Shown piece by piece: positions 1 to 7,293 of a DNA stretch of 24,069 nt. The DNA comes from JBEKDJ01 sp050014415 (GTDB taxonomy: Bacteria > Desulfobacterota > BSN033 > UBA1163): contig JBEKDJ010000039.1 of the NCBI GenBank assembly GCA_050014415.1, positions 1 to 24,069 of the forward strand, in the 5' to 3' direction. The notes under the pieces are model-generated. The model saw only the letters and a program-made list of their open reading frames with translations. It was not told where the DNA came from and ran no database searches. A program made the translations under genes and the position numbers. The stretch's first letter is position 1. Every line of letters starts with the position of its first letter.

Positions 1-2
1 AA

Positions 3-647
3 ATGAATCAACCATTCAAATTGGCTGCTTTTGATCTCGACGGGACGCTCACTCGGGAGCAATCCATCTGGGAGTATATCCACAAGAAACTGGGTAAATG
101 GTATGGGTTTGCGGAGAACTACCAGAAAAGGTTTTTGGCCGGAGAGATTTCATACGAGAAATTCTGTGAGCTCGATGCAGAGGTTTGGGAGGGAATGAAA
201 GTCGAGGAGTTGTTGGAAATTGTGAAGACGGTTCCCTTTCATCCCGGGGTGGATGAACTGATCAGCCACCTGAGACAGAAGGGACTGAAACTGATAATGG
301 TCTCGTCCGGTCTCTCATTGCTCTCTGATTGGGTTCATCAGAGATACGGGTTTGATTACTCGGTTTCCAATGATCTTCTCCATGAGGATGGCATCTTAAC
401 TGGCAAGGTGAAGATTCAGGTCCATTACGACAAGAAGGCAGAATGGGTGAGGAAGATTCTGAAGAATTTTGGTGTGAGACCTGAAGAAGTGATTGCCATC
501 GGAGACAGCCTTGGCGATATCGACATGTTTCAAATGGTGAGGTTCTCTATTGCTTTTAATTCCTCCTGCAATGATCTGGAGCAGGTTGCCACTCTCTGTA
601 TCAAGAGTGAAAACCTGGCAGATATAATTCCAGAGTTACCACTCTAA
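3..647 (+). CDS. HAD-superfamily phosphatase, SerB-like subclass IB
   Basis: A 214-residue cytoplasmic haloacid-dehalogenase-type hydrolase that probably dephosphorylates a small phosphoester. Motif I is DLDGT at residues 11-15 (Asp11 the nucleophile, Asp13 the acid/base). Motif II is VSSG near 100-103, Lys144/145 fits motif III, and motif IV is GDSLGDIDM at 167-175, supplying the Mg-binding aspartates. The roughly 70-residue helical cap between motifs I and II is the C1 type seen in phosphoserine phosphatase and related IB enzymes. Only two bases lie upstream of this ATG in the window, so its ribosome site cannot be checked, but the N-terminus (MNQPFKLAAF, then motif I) is typical. A PAP2 phosphatase follows 31 bases downstream, perhaps in the same transcript. 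The substrate is not predictable; phosphoserine is possible, and so is a lipid-linked or sugar phosphate. Confidence 0.85.
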   Translation: MNQPFKLAAFDLDGTLTREQSIWEYIHKKLGKWYGFAENYQKRFLAGEISYEKFCELDAEVWEGMKVEELLEIVKTVPFHPGVDELISHLRQKGLKLIMVSSGLSLLSDWVHQRYGFDYSVSNDLLHEDGILTGKVKIQVHYDKKAEWVRKILKNFGVRPEEVIAIGDSLGDIDMFQMVRFSIAFNSSCNDLEQVATLCIKSENLADIIPELPL

Positions 648-678
648 AGAATCGGATAGAGAGACGCGGAGAAGCACG

Positions 679-1227
679 ATGGCCTGGGAATTAGATTTTA
701 TGAGGTGGGCGAATGGGTGGTGGAGCTCATCCGTCTTAGATCAAATCCTGCCCTGGTTGACCTATCTCGGAAGCCATTTCGCTGTTATCTTTTTCATCAT
801 CCTTAGCTGGATTCTGACGAGAATGAAAAAAATTCTCCGCCGTCTTATTCTTCTCTATGCCATGCAGTCAGCAGTCATCTATGGTTTGAAGTTTCTGGTA
901 CAAAGACAGAGACCTCTCTCTTTCTTGGAGATGGGTTCAAAACTTTCCATAGGGGCCGGAGAAATTCTTGACCCCAGTTTTCCCAGCGCCCATACCACCT
1001 TTGCTTTTATGATGGCGACCCTCTTGGCCGGTTGGTTTCCAAGTTACAGAATTCTTTTTTACCTCGCTGCCGGATTGATCGGGTGGACACGAATCTACCT
1101 GGGCTTTCACTATCCAACCGATGTGACGGCAGGAGCTCTGCTAGGTTATGGGATAACGAAACTCTTTCTTCTCTATTTCCCTCTTGCTCCGACGATTGAT
1201 TCGAATGAAACCAAATTTGGCGAATGA
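679..1227 (+). CDS. PAP2-superfamily membrane phosphatase
   Basis: A 182-residue integral membrane phosphatase of the PAP2 (type 2 phosphatidic acid phosphatase) family, which typically hydrolyses phosphatidate, undecaprenyl diphosphate or related lipid phosphates at the inner membrane. All three signature motifs are present: KFLVQRQRP (71-79), PSFPSAH (99-105) and R138-x5-H144-x3-D148. His105 and His144 are the expected catalytic residues. Hydrophobic segments lie near residues 31-47, 55-70, 105-120, 123-140 and 150-168. GGAG about eight bases before the ATG supports the start. With the HAD phosphatase just upstream it may form a two-gene lipid or envelope phosphate unit; this is inferred from spacing only. 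Undecaprenyl-diphosphate recycling is plausible but not shown. Confidence 0.88.
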   Translation: MAWELDFMRWANGWWSSSVLDQILPWLTYLGSHFAVIFFIILSWILTRMKKILRRLILLYAMQSAVIYGLKFLVQRQRPLSFLEMGSKLSIGAGEILDPSFPSAHTTFAFMMATLLAGWFPSYRILFYLAAGLIGWTRIYLGFHYPTDVTAGALLGYGITKLFLLYFPLAPTIDSNETKFGE

Positions 1228-1421
1228 TATGGAATTCCATTATAAGACTCGATTCATTTGCTGCCATTCGTTCTACTTATTTAATATTCTCGACCATTCA
1301 TAGGTAGTTCCGAATCTTAGGGTTTCTAAAAAAGAGACCTCTGAACAAGACGTGAGGTTAGCCAGAAGGTAATGCAGGATCTTGCTTTGCACCAAATAAT
1401 GTCATTTTAAAAAAAGCTCTT

Positions 1422-1450
1422 AAAAGATTTTATGTTTCAAAAGATTTTAT
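1422..1450 (+). repeat. Two direct copies of AAAAGATTTTAT, 17 bp apart
   Basis: The 12-mer AAAAGATTTTAT occurs exactly at 1422-1433 and again at 1439-1450. Its core, AAAA-GA-TTTT, is nearly palindromic. The second copy ends on the first base of the predicted -35 box of the acyl-CoA synthetase promoter. Two sites on nearly the same helix face directly upstream of a promoter suit a regulator bound as two dimers, or an UP-element-like AT-rich tract. Which of these applies is not known. Confidence 0.45.
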
Positions 1451-1478
1451 TGACAAAAGTTATCATATATTATAAATT
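1450..1478 (+). promoter_or_regulatory. Predicted sigma-70 promoter of acyl-CoA synthetase
   Basis: A perfect TTGACA at 1450-1455 is followed by an AT-rich stretch. TATAAA at 1471-1476 (15-base spacing) or TAAATT at 1473-1478 (17-base spacing) could be the -10 box. A start near 1485 would give a leader of about 85 bases before the coding start at 1569. The perfect -35 box is the strong part; the -10 assignment is ambiguous. Confidence 0.5.
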
Positions 1479-1568
1479 TCACAAGCCAGTAGCACATGGA
1501 TTCCGTCTTATATATCGGGGCGGTAAGATGTGCTAAGGCTGATTCTGAATCTCTTTCTGGAGACTGAA

Positions 1569-3098
1569 ATGAATCTTGCTCACAACCTCGAATTATCGGC
1601 GTTCTTCTTTCCTGATCGGCCGGCTGTCCGCCAAGACCGTCTTGAGTTGACGTATGCACAGCTGAACGATCAGGCGAACCGGATCGCAACCGGCCTTATC
1701 AAAATGGGGGTTAAACCGGGTGATCTCGTCGGCCTCTGTGCCCTGAACTCGTCAGACTGGATTGCCTTTTACTTCGGCGTGCTCAAGGCAGGGGCCGTTG
1801 CCGTTACGCTTTCCGGGATGCTGACCGGGGATGAACTGGTAAATCTCGTCAGCCATGCCAAGCCGCGTTTTATCTTCGCCGCCGAAACCAAATTGCCCGA
1901 GTTGGAGAAATTGAGGAGCCAGGGGGGACTTGAGAAGGTGATCTGTCCAGGAGGTGACCTTGACCTTCATTACCTCATCAAGACGGGCTCAGGATCGTTT
2001 AAGGCACTCGATCGGGATCGCACAGATACGGCCGCTATCCTCTACACCGGCGGCACAACAGGCATCCCGAAAGGGGTCATGCTGACCCACGAAGGCATGG
2101 ATTTTTCCAGTCACAGCATTGCGTACTACGAACGGTCCACTGAGTTCGATGTCGCCCTTTGTTTTCTACCTTTTAACCATGTGTTCGGACAAATACATAT
2201 CATGAATGCAACCATCCTGAGCTCCGGTTGCCTGGAGCTTCTGCCCTCTTTCGACATGGATCGCGTTCTAGCGTTATTGAAGGCCGGACAGATGACGAAA
2301 TTCTTTGCTGTACCCACGGTGTATATCCGTTTCTTAACACTCGGCGACTTGAAGAAAACGCTGGGGAAGCTGCGCTACTGTTTTTCGGCAGCAGCCATCA
2401 TGGCCTTGGAGATCGTTAAGCAGTGGAAAGAACGAACTGGGATCACGATCACAGAGTCATACGGGATGACGGAAGCGATGCCCATTACATTTAACCACTA
2501 TTACCCAGAGAGGCATGTTGCGGGGTCCGTGGGCCAACCGGTTCACGGTGTGGAAGTGCAGATCAGGGATACCTCGGGGAATCAGCTAGGTCAGGGCCAG
2601 GAAGGCGAGATATGCGTCCGGGGACGGAACGTCATGAAAGCGTACCTGAATAACTCCGAAGAAACATACTCGGCGTTCTGGGAAGGCGGTTGGATACGTT
2701 CAGGAGATATCGGCCAGTTCGACCCGAATGGTTACGTCTATCTCGTTGACCGCATCAAGGACCTGATTATCACGGGCGGCGAGAATGTCTATCCCCGCGA
2801 GGTGGAGGAGGCTCTCTATTCAAGGTCTGAAGTAGAAGAGTGCGCAGTCATTGGACTTCCTGACAAAGAGTGGGGCGAACGGGTAACTGCCTTCATCGTG
2901 CCGAGATCAGGCCACTCCCTCGTCCCTGAACAACTAAAGTCTTTTCTGAAGTCCCGCTTATCCCCCTTCAAAGTGCCTAAGGAATATGTCACGGTGACCG
3001 AACTTCCCAAGAATCCTACGGGCAAAATCCTGAAACGGGAGGTCAAGAAGCAGTTTCTCGAGAAGGCCGGCCAATCCGGTATGGGAAAGAAGGCGTGA
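1569..3098 (+). CDS. AMP-forming acyl-CoA synthetase / ligase
   Basis: A 509-residue member of the ANL adenylate-forming family. It would activate a carboxylic acid with ATP to an acyl-adenylate and transfer it to CoA. The P-loop-like A3 motif is YTGGTTGIPKG at 159-169, the A5 motif ESYGMTE at 296-302, the ribose-contacting SGD at 378-380, and the hinge arginine Arg395 in VDRIKDL. ITGGENVYPREVEE (401-414) precedes the small C-terminal domain, and PTGK (483-486) carries the catalytic lysine Lys486. The reading frame opens 39 bases earlier at 1530, but GGAG at 1559-1562 and family length favour ATG 1569. Codons look somewhat richer in G+C than in flanking genes, by eye only. Length fits medium/long-chain or aromatic acid ligases; the substrate cannot be read from sequence. 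It may supply acyl-CoA to the dehydrogenases encoded further along. Confidence 0.88.
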   Translation: MNLAHNLELSAFFFPDRPAVRQDRLELTYAQLNDQANRIATGLIKMGVKPGDLVGLCALNSSDWIAFYFGVLKAGAVAVTLSGMLTGDELVNLVSHAKPRFIFAAETKLPELEKLRSQGGLEKVICPGGDLDLHYLIKTGSGSFKALDRDRTDTAAILYTGGTTGIPKGVMLTHEGMDFSSHSIAYYERSTEFDVALCFLPFNHVFGQIHIMNATILSSGCLELLPSFDMDRVLALLKAGQMTKFFAVPTVYIRFLTLGDLKKTLGKLRYCFSAAAIMALEIVKQWKERTGITITESYGMTEAMPITFNHYYPERHVAGSVGQPVHGVEVQIRDTSGNQLGQGQEGEICVRGRNVMKAYLNNSEETYSAFWEGGWIRSGDIGQFDPNGYVYLVDRIKDLIITGGENVYPREVEEALYSRSEVEECAVIGLPDKEWGERVTAFIVPRSGHSLVPEQLKSFLKSRLSPFKVPKEYVTVTELPKNPTGKILKREVKKQFLEKAGQSGMGKKA

Positions 3099-3420
3099 GT
3101 TAGCGCCAAAGAGAAACTGCTAAGCTCGTAAATCACGCGGCGAATATCGTAACAAAAGCAGAAGGAGAATTGGAAAGAAGGACTTGATAAACGTAACAGC
3201 GGAAAAGGCCGTCGCGTTGACCGGAAGAGTTATCGTTACGCGTAACAGAAAGCAGGTTGCTTTCAAGGAGGGCGATACAGTAAAGGTTGTCGATTAAGAC
3301 AAAGGGCAGAGGCAATGCCGATAAGTGGATTCTTAAGAAGGTAGGGCCGCGATAGCCCTGCCTTCCTGTTTATTCCATCATCTTTGGAATGTTGTCGGAT
3401 GAGATGGCTAGGGAGGGCAA
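3099..3420. other. Intergenic stretch with a startless reading-frame remnant
   Basis: Bases 3124-3297 form one open frame of 57 codons on the + strand ending at TAA 3295-3297. It reads like protein (GRVIVTRNRKQVAFKEGDTV near its end) but has no ATG or GTG, and its one TTG (3184) has a badly spaced ribosome site. It may be the decayed tail of a lost gene, or chance. A terminator-like hairpin follows at 3338-3374. I do not recognise the fragment. Confidence 0.3.
3338..3374 (+). terminator. Candidate Rho-independent terminator
   Basis: AAGGTAGGGC (3338-3347) pairs with GCCCTGCCTT (3355-3364) over ten pairs, with one G-U wobble, around a seven-base loop. CCTGTTTATT follows. The T-run is weak but the stem is strong. 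It would end transcription of the acyl-CoA synthetase, or of its decayed downstream frame, before rubrerythrin. Confidence 0.55.
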
Positions 3421-3918
3421 ATGGATAATAGGCTCATAGAAGCTTTTCACAAAGTCTATGAAGGTGAGGCCAAAGCCGCACTCCGGCTGAAGATCTTTGC
3501 CAAGAAGGCGGAGCAGGAGGATCTACCTCAAATTGCCAGGCTCTTTCGCGTCATTGCTTTAAGTGAAGAGATTCACGGTGAGCGCGCGCTTCGCATGCTC
3601 AGGGAGATCAAAGACACCGATACCAATCTCAAAGAAAGCTTCCAGTCGGAAACCAGGATTGCGGAGGTGGCTTATGACCAATTTGTCGAGCTTGCTGAGG
3701 AGATAGAAGACGCCACGGCTTCAAACATCTTCTCCAATTCAAGAGACGTAGAAGATGATCACGCTAAGCTTTTTAAAAGAGCCATCAACCACCTGATTGG
3801 AGAGCGGGAGACCACCTACTATGTGTGCCAGGTGTGTGGTTATGTTTCGGACGGAGTCTTGCCTGAGGTCTGTCCGGTATGTTCAGCACCCAAGGACCAG
3901 TTCATAGAATTTAAGTAA
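3421..3918 (+). CDS. rbr: Rubrerythrin
   Basis: A 165-residue non-haem iron peroxidase that reduces hydrogen peroxide in anaerobes. The N-terminal ferritin-like four-helix domain (about 1-128) carries diiron ligands including Glu16, the E49-x-x-H52 pair and the E111-x-x-H114 pair. The C-terminal rubredoxin-like domain holds C136-x2-C139 and C151-x2-C154 for a single Fe(SCys)4 site that passes electrons to the diiron centre. Length and domain order are those of short rubrerythrins. GGAGG at 3412-3416 precedes the ATG. It stands alone between two metabolic genes, so it is probably a monocistronic oxidative-stress gene. Its electron donor (rubredoxin or an NADH oxidoreductase) is not encoded nearby. 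Confidence 0.95.
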   Translation: MDNRLIEAFHKVYEGEAKAALRLKIFAKKAEQEDLPQIARLFRVIALSEEIHGERALRMLREIKDTDTNLKESFQSETRIAEVAYDQFVELAEEIEDATASNIFSNSRDVEDDHAKLFKRAINHLIGERETTYYVCQVCGYVSDGVLPEVCPVCSAPKDQFIEFK

Positions 3919-4096
3919 GGAAGGAGCAATCTGGAGTTTTCTTAATTTCATTTTCGTGCTTGAGCTAGTGTCAGCCTGCGCCTTTGCGTCAGGGTGGAAA
4001 AGGTTATCATGTATCCGCCTCAACATTCGGATCGATGATATGCCGGCTAAAAGATCGAGGGGTGCTCTGTGGGCTTTAGGGAATCAAGAAACCAAA

Positions 4097-4121
4097 TGAC
4101 GAAATGTATATCATACGGTCA
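4097..4121. promoter_or_regulatory. 25-bp dyad operator candidate
   Basis: The sequence has the exact two-fold symmetric form TGAC-N3-ATG-N5-CAT-N3-GTCA, seven matched bases per arm with equal spacing. It lies about 110 bases before the predicted -35 box and 229 bases before the CoA-transferase start. Two-block half-sites of this kind are typical of TetR- or GntR-type dimer operators, but no regulator gene lies in the window. The distance from the predicted promoter is long for simple repression, so there may be a second promoter nearer the dyad. Confidence 0.4.
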
Positions 4122-4227
4122 GAGCTCATCAATCGCGTGATGACATGACGCCACTTAAATTCATACAGCAATCGAAAGAAAAAAAGAGGAGTAATACGTC
4201 ACTGATGTATCGGACGCGTACCGGGTA

Positions 4228-4256
4228 TTGCTACATCTTGGACGGTAGTGTATTAT
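4228..4256 (+). promoter_or_regulatory. Candidate promoter of the fused CoA-transferase
   Basis: TTGCTA (4228-4233) and TATTAT (4251-4256) are separated by exactly 17 bases. The -10 box matches the sigma-70 consensus at five of six positions and the -35 box at four of six. Initiation near 4263 would leave a leader of about 87 bases. Confidence 0.4.
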
Positions 4257-4349
4257 CTTCATGCCACCATTTTCGCATGATTCGTGATGATTCTGGGACT
4301 TTGCCAAAGAATGAAAAAAACCGAATTGTGAGGAGGGGTTCTGAATATC

Positions 4350-7082
4350 ATGTCGAAAGAATCTTGGGAGAATTACAAAGAAAAAAAGCATTCTAGTCCA
4401 TCACCATTAAAGGGGATCAGGGTGCTTGAGTTGTGCACTGTCTTACTCGGTCCTGCAGGACCAGGTTTTCTTGCAGCCATGGGTGCCGAAGTGATCAAAT
4501 GCGAGTTGCCTCCGATGGGAGATACGTGTCGCAACCTGGTCCCTTATGGCTGTTTGTTCAGGGAACAGGGGCCAGCGTTTGTGCATGCGAACGCCAATAA
4601 ATACTGGATTGGTTTGGATCTCCATAAGGCCGAAGGTCAGAAAGTGTTTCACGAACTTGCGGCTCAGTCCGATGTCATCGAGGACAATCAAAGACCGGGA
4701 GTGATGGAAAGCTGGAATGTCGGCTACCGACAAATCAAAGAAATTAATCCGGGCGTTATCTATATCTCCAAAAGCGGTTTTGGTCAGTGGGGCCAATATG
4801 CTCAAGAGAACAGGCCCTCCAATGATGGCGCTTCCCAGGCATTCTCCGGATATGCCTGGGTTTCAAGCTTTCCAGGTCGACCTCCGCTCAAGAGCCGCTT
4901 ATATGTCTGCGATAACTACGGTGCGTTGATGGGTGAACTGGCTGTACTGGCTGCACTCCACTATCGGGAAAGGACAGGGAAAGGACAATACATCGAGCTA
5001 TCACAGACTGAAAGCATTATGAGATTAATGTCCTGGGTGTGGCCTTATCAGCAGATTACTGGCAGGGTCGCCATGCCGGCTGGTAATAGGGATGTATCGA
5101 TCTGTCCAGCGAATACATACTATTGTGCTGATGGTACGTTTGTAGCGATAGCAGCACCAGCCCCGGAAGAATTCAGGGGTTTATGCACTGCCATAGGCAA
5201 GCCTGAATTGGCGGATGATATCCGATTCAAAGACCATCTTTCTCGATTGCAGAAGGAGAATGCGGATGAAATCAACAACGTGATTGCTCATTGGGCTAGA
5301 AAGAAGACCTCCCGGGAAATCGAGTCGCTTGCTGAAAAGCACGGCTTCGCCGCCTCTCACCTATACACCACCAAGGATGTCCTGGAAGATAGACATTTCA
5401 TGGAGCGGGGCTTTGTTACTGAGATGGATGACCCCGTCCTTGGCCAGTATCTTACGCATGAGTTTCCTGTGATGATGTCGAAAAGCCCCCCAAAGATGAA
5501 ATGGTCGGTCAGACCCATCGGCTTTGATAATGAGTATGTTATGACTCATATCTTGGGCAAGCGTGAAGATGAGATTAAACAGCTGTATGAATGCGGCGCT
5601 CTGGGTAGATGGGCGGACATGCCGGGGCGTCGACCGCCCCCCTTGTGGGATGGCAAGTCCGGGCTGATCATGTCAAAGAGCCTATCCCTACCGGTAACTC
5701 AATCGGATTCTTCCAAGTCAAGCCAGGGGAAGAAAGAGGGGGGGACGGCTAATAAGAAATCTGATTGGGGAGATTGGGTGAGAGAGAGAGACGATCCCAG
5801 GATTGCACATACCAGACCAGAGGCTCTTAACGATATCACCGTTTTGGACGTGAGTACCAAGAGTTTTGCCGGGTCCTATTGTTCTTCGATGCTTGCAGAG
5901 TTCGGCGCTCATGTTTTGAGAATAGAGGCACCCGAAGGTGATTTTATCAGATCTTGCACCCCAGACGGCATGGTGCACCATGGTGAAGGACTCAATTATT
6001 TAACTGAGGGAAGAAATAAATTTCATATTACCCTCAATTTGAATAAGCCGGAGGCCAGGGAAATACTCCGGGGTTTGGTCGGCCATGTGGATGTCCTAAT
6101 AGAGACTTTCAAACCCGGAGTGATGGATGATTGGGGTCTTGGTTATGCAGAGCTGAAGAAGATTAATCCAAGGCTGATATTCGCTTCTATCACAGCTTAC
6201 GGACAATTCGGGCCCATGAGTCGAAGCCGAATGCCGGACTATGATAATATCGCCCAGGCGAGATCAGGAATACAATGGGCGACAGGTGAGGTAATGCCTG
6301 AAGACAAAAGCTATGACGAATGTCCCTGGGCCATTCCCACCAAAGCGGGCCCATGGATTGCATGGTGTCTCTCAGGGACATTCATGGCAGTCGGTATTTT
6401 GGCTGCTCTACATCATAGAAGGATGACGGGTGAAGGACAGGCACTGGATGTAGCGACGGCCGAGGCCTATGCATGTTTCGACGACTATGCTGCGTTGTAT
6501 TATCAGGAATCAGGTCTGATCAATGAGCGCTTTGGCAATTTGGATGTTGCCGGTTGGCTGTACTGCTTTGCTCCGACCAAGGATGGCATTGTTTTTCTCG
6601 GCGGTCTAAGGCTGGAGATGTGGCAGGCTTTTGCCGATATGATGGGGAAATGGGATGAATGGGGTGCTGCAAGCTGGGAGAGTCTGATCCCTTTCACTGC
6701 AATGGAGCAGCAGCTGAAATGGTCGAAGTTGCTCTTCGCCGAAACCCAAAAATATACCAACGATGAACTGGTCAATATGTCTATAGAATATGGTAAGAAG
6801 GGCCGCTTGGCACCTATTACAGCAGTGGTGGCTCCGGTCTGTTCTCCTATGGAGGCTATGGAAGACATCAACTGGATAGACAGAGGAATTTTCAGATCAA
6901 TCAAAGACCCAATTTATGGAGAGCTTGTTGTCGCTCAGGCCCAACAAAAAATGACAGGGACCCCTGGAAGAACAAAGTGGGTGTGCCGACCGATAGGCTA
7001 TGACAACGAACATGTTTACCTCAAATATATGGGCATTGGACCTTCGAAGCTAAAGAAATTGAAAGAAGCCGGCATCATTTGA
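4350..7082 (+). CDS. Fused tandem CaiB/BaiF (family III) CoA-transferase
   Basis: A 910-residue protein made of two complete family III CoA-transferase domains, at about 20-420 and 493-910, joined by a Ser/Lys/Gly-rich linker (about 440-475). Each half starts with the family's N-terminal pattern (LKGIRVLEL then AAMGAEVIKCE; ITVLDVSTKSFAG then AEFGAHVLRIE). Each contains the GxGQ strand before the catalytic region (GKGQYIELSQTES, 211-222; GEGQALDVATAEA, 694-706) and ends with a similar RPIGxDNE motif (388-395, 880-887). By eye the nucleophilic Asp of formyl-CoA transferase (Asp169) aligns with Glu221 and Glu705, an Asp-to-Glu change whose meaning is uncertain. Family III enzymes move CoA between carboxylates and many are homodimers of interlocked rings; BbsE/BbsF is a heterodimer, which a fusion could mimic. 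A purine-rich site at 4331-4338 lies 11 bases before the ATG. It converges with the etf operon. Donor and acceptor are unknown. Confidence 0.85.
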   Translation: MSKESWENYKEKKHSSPSPLKGIRVLELCTVLLGPAGPGFLAAMGAEVIKCELPPMGDTCRNLVPYGCLFREQGPAFVHANANKYWIGLDLHKAEGQKVFHELAAQSDVIEDNQRPGVMESWNVGYRQIKEINPGVIYISKSGFGQWGQYAQENRPSNDGASQAFSGYAWVSSFPGRPPLKSRLYVCDNYGALMGELAVLAALHYRERTGKGQYIELSQTESIMRLMSWVWPYQQITGRVAMPAGNRDVSICPANTYYCADGTFVAIAAPAPEEFRGLCTAIGKPELADDIRFKDHLSRLQKENADEINNVIAHWARKKTSREIESLAEKHGFAASHLYTTKDVLEDRHFMERGFVTEMDDPVLGQYLTHEFPVMMSKSPPKMKWSVRPIGFDNEYVMTHILGKREDEIKQLYECGALGRWADMPGRRPPPLWDGKSGLIMSKSLSLPVTQSDSSKSSQGKKEGGTANKKSDWGDWVRERDDPRIAHTRPEALNDITVLDVSTKSFAGSYCSSMLAEFGAHVLRIEAPEGDFIRSCTPDGMVHHGEGLNYLTEGRNKFHITLNLNKPEAREILRGLVGHVDVLIETFKPGVMDDWGLGYAELKKINPRLIFASITAYGQFGPMSRSRMPDYDNIAQARSGIQWATGEVMPEDKSYDECPWAIPTKAGPWIAWCLSGTFMAVGILAALHHRRMTGEGQALDVATAEAYACFDDYAALYYQESGLINERFGNLDVAGWLYCFAPTKDGIVFLGGLRLEMWQAFADMMGKWDEWGAASWESLIPFTAMEQQLKWSKLLFAETQKYTNDELVNMSIEYGKKGRLAPITAVVAPVCSPMEAMEDINWIDRGIFRSIKDPIYGELVVAQAQQKMTGTPGRTKWVCRPIGYDNEHVYLKYMGIGPSKLKKLKEAGII

Positions 7083-7129
7083 ATAACGAATGAAAGGGCT
7101 GACCGAAGTTACAAGTCAATGCAGTTGAC

Positions 7130-7160
7130 TGCAAAAGCGACTGAGGGTTTGCCTTTTGCA
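7130..7160. other. Hairpin in the convergent gene spacer
   Basis: TGCAAAAG (7130-7137) pairs exactly with CTTTTGCA (7153-7160) across a 15-base loop, 48 bases after the CoA-transferase stop. No T-run follows on either strand, so it is at best a weak terminator. The rest of the 211-base convergent spacer has a short startless peptide-like frame (7167-7260) and a C/G-rich patch near 7242-7283. No good bidirectional terminator was found. Confidence 0.25.
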
Positions 7161-7293
7161 ATTTAGAAGGGTATTGAAGAATACTTGAAGGACTTATCGG
7201 ATCTTGAGAGAATAGACCCAGATGTTGTAAAAGGAGGAAAAGTGAGTTCCCCCCTGTTTCCACTCCCGCAAAGGAGGGGAGGTCTTGTGGGGC

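Larger units (their letters stand above)
1228..1568. other. Intergenic spacer before acyl-CoA synthetase
   Basis: This 341-base gene-free stretch is clearly AT-rich in its second half. It holds a direct repeat and a predicted promoter, listed separately. A weak hairpin, GACCTC pairing with GAGGTT near 1340-1370, could mark the end of the upstream transcript but has no following T-run. No convincing peptide or RNA gene was seen in the rest. Confidence 0.5.
3919..4349. other. Intergenic spacer before the fused CoA-transferase
   Basis: This 431-base region has no credible gene. An 83-codon frame at 4145-4396 overlaps the CoA-transferase start and resembles no protein I know. The stretch holds a clear 25-bp dyad and a candidate promoter, listed separately. 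No terminator with a T-run was found after rubrerythrin. Confidence 0.5.

Noticed and set aside
4145..4396. An 83-codon frame running into the CoA-transferase start
   Set aside because: No family resemblance and no good ribosome site. It overlaps the first residues of a clear gene in another frame and crosses a candidate promoter.
7167..7260. Short peptide-like frame after the CoA-transferase
   Set aside because: It reads somewhat like protein (DLSDLERIDPDVVKGGK) but has only a TTG start without a ribosome site and no known family; too short to call.
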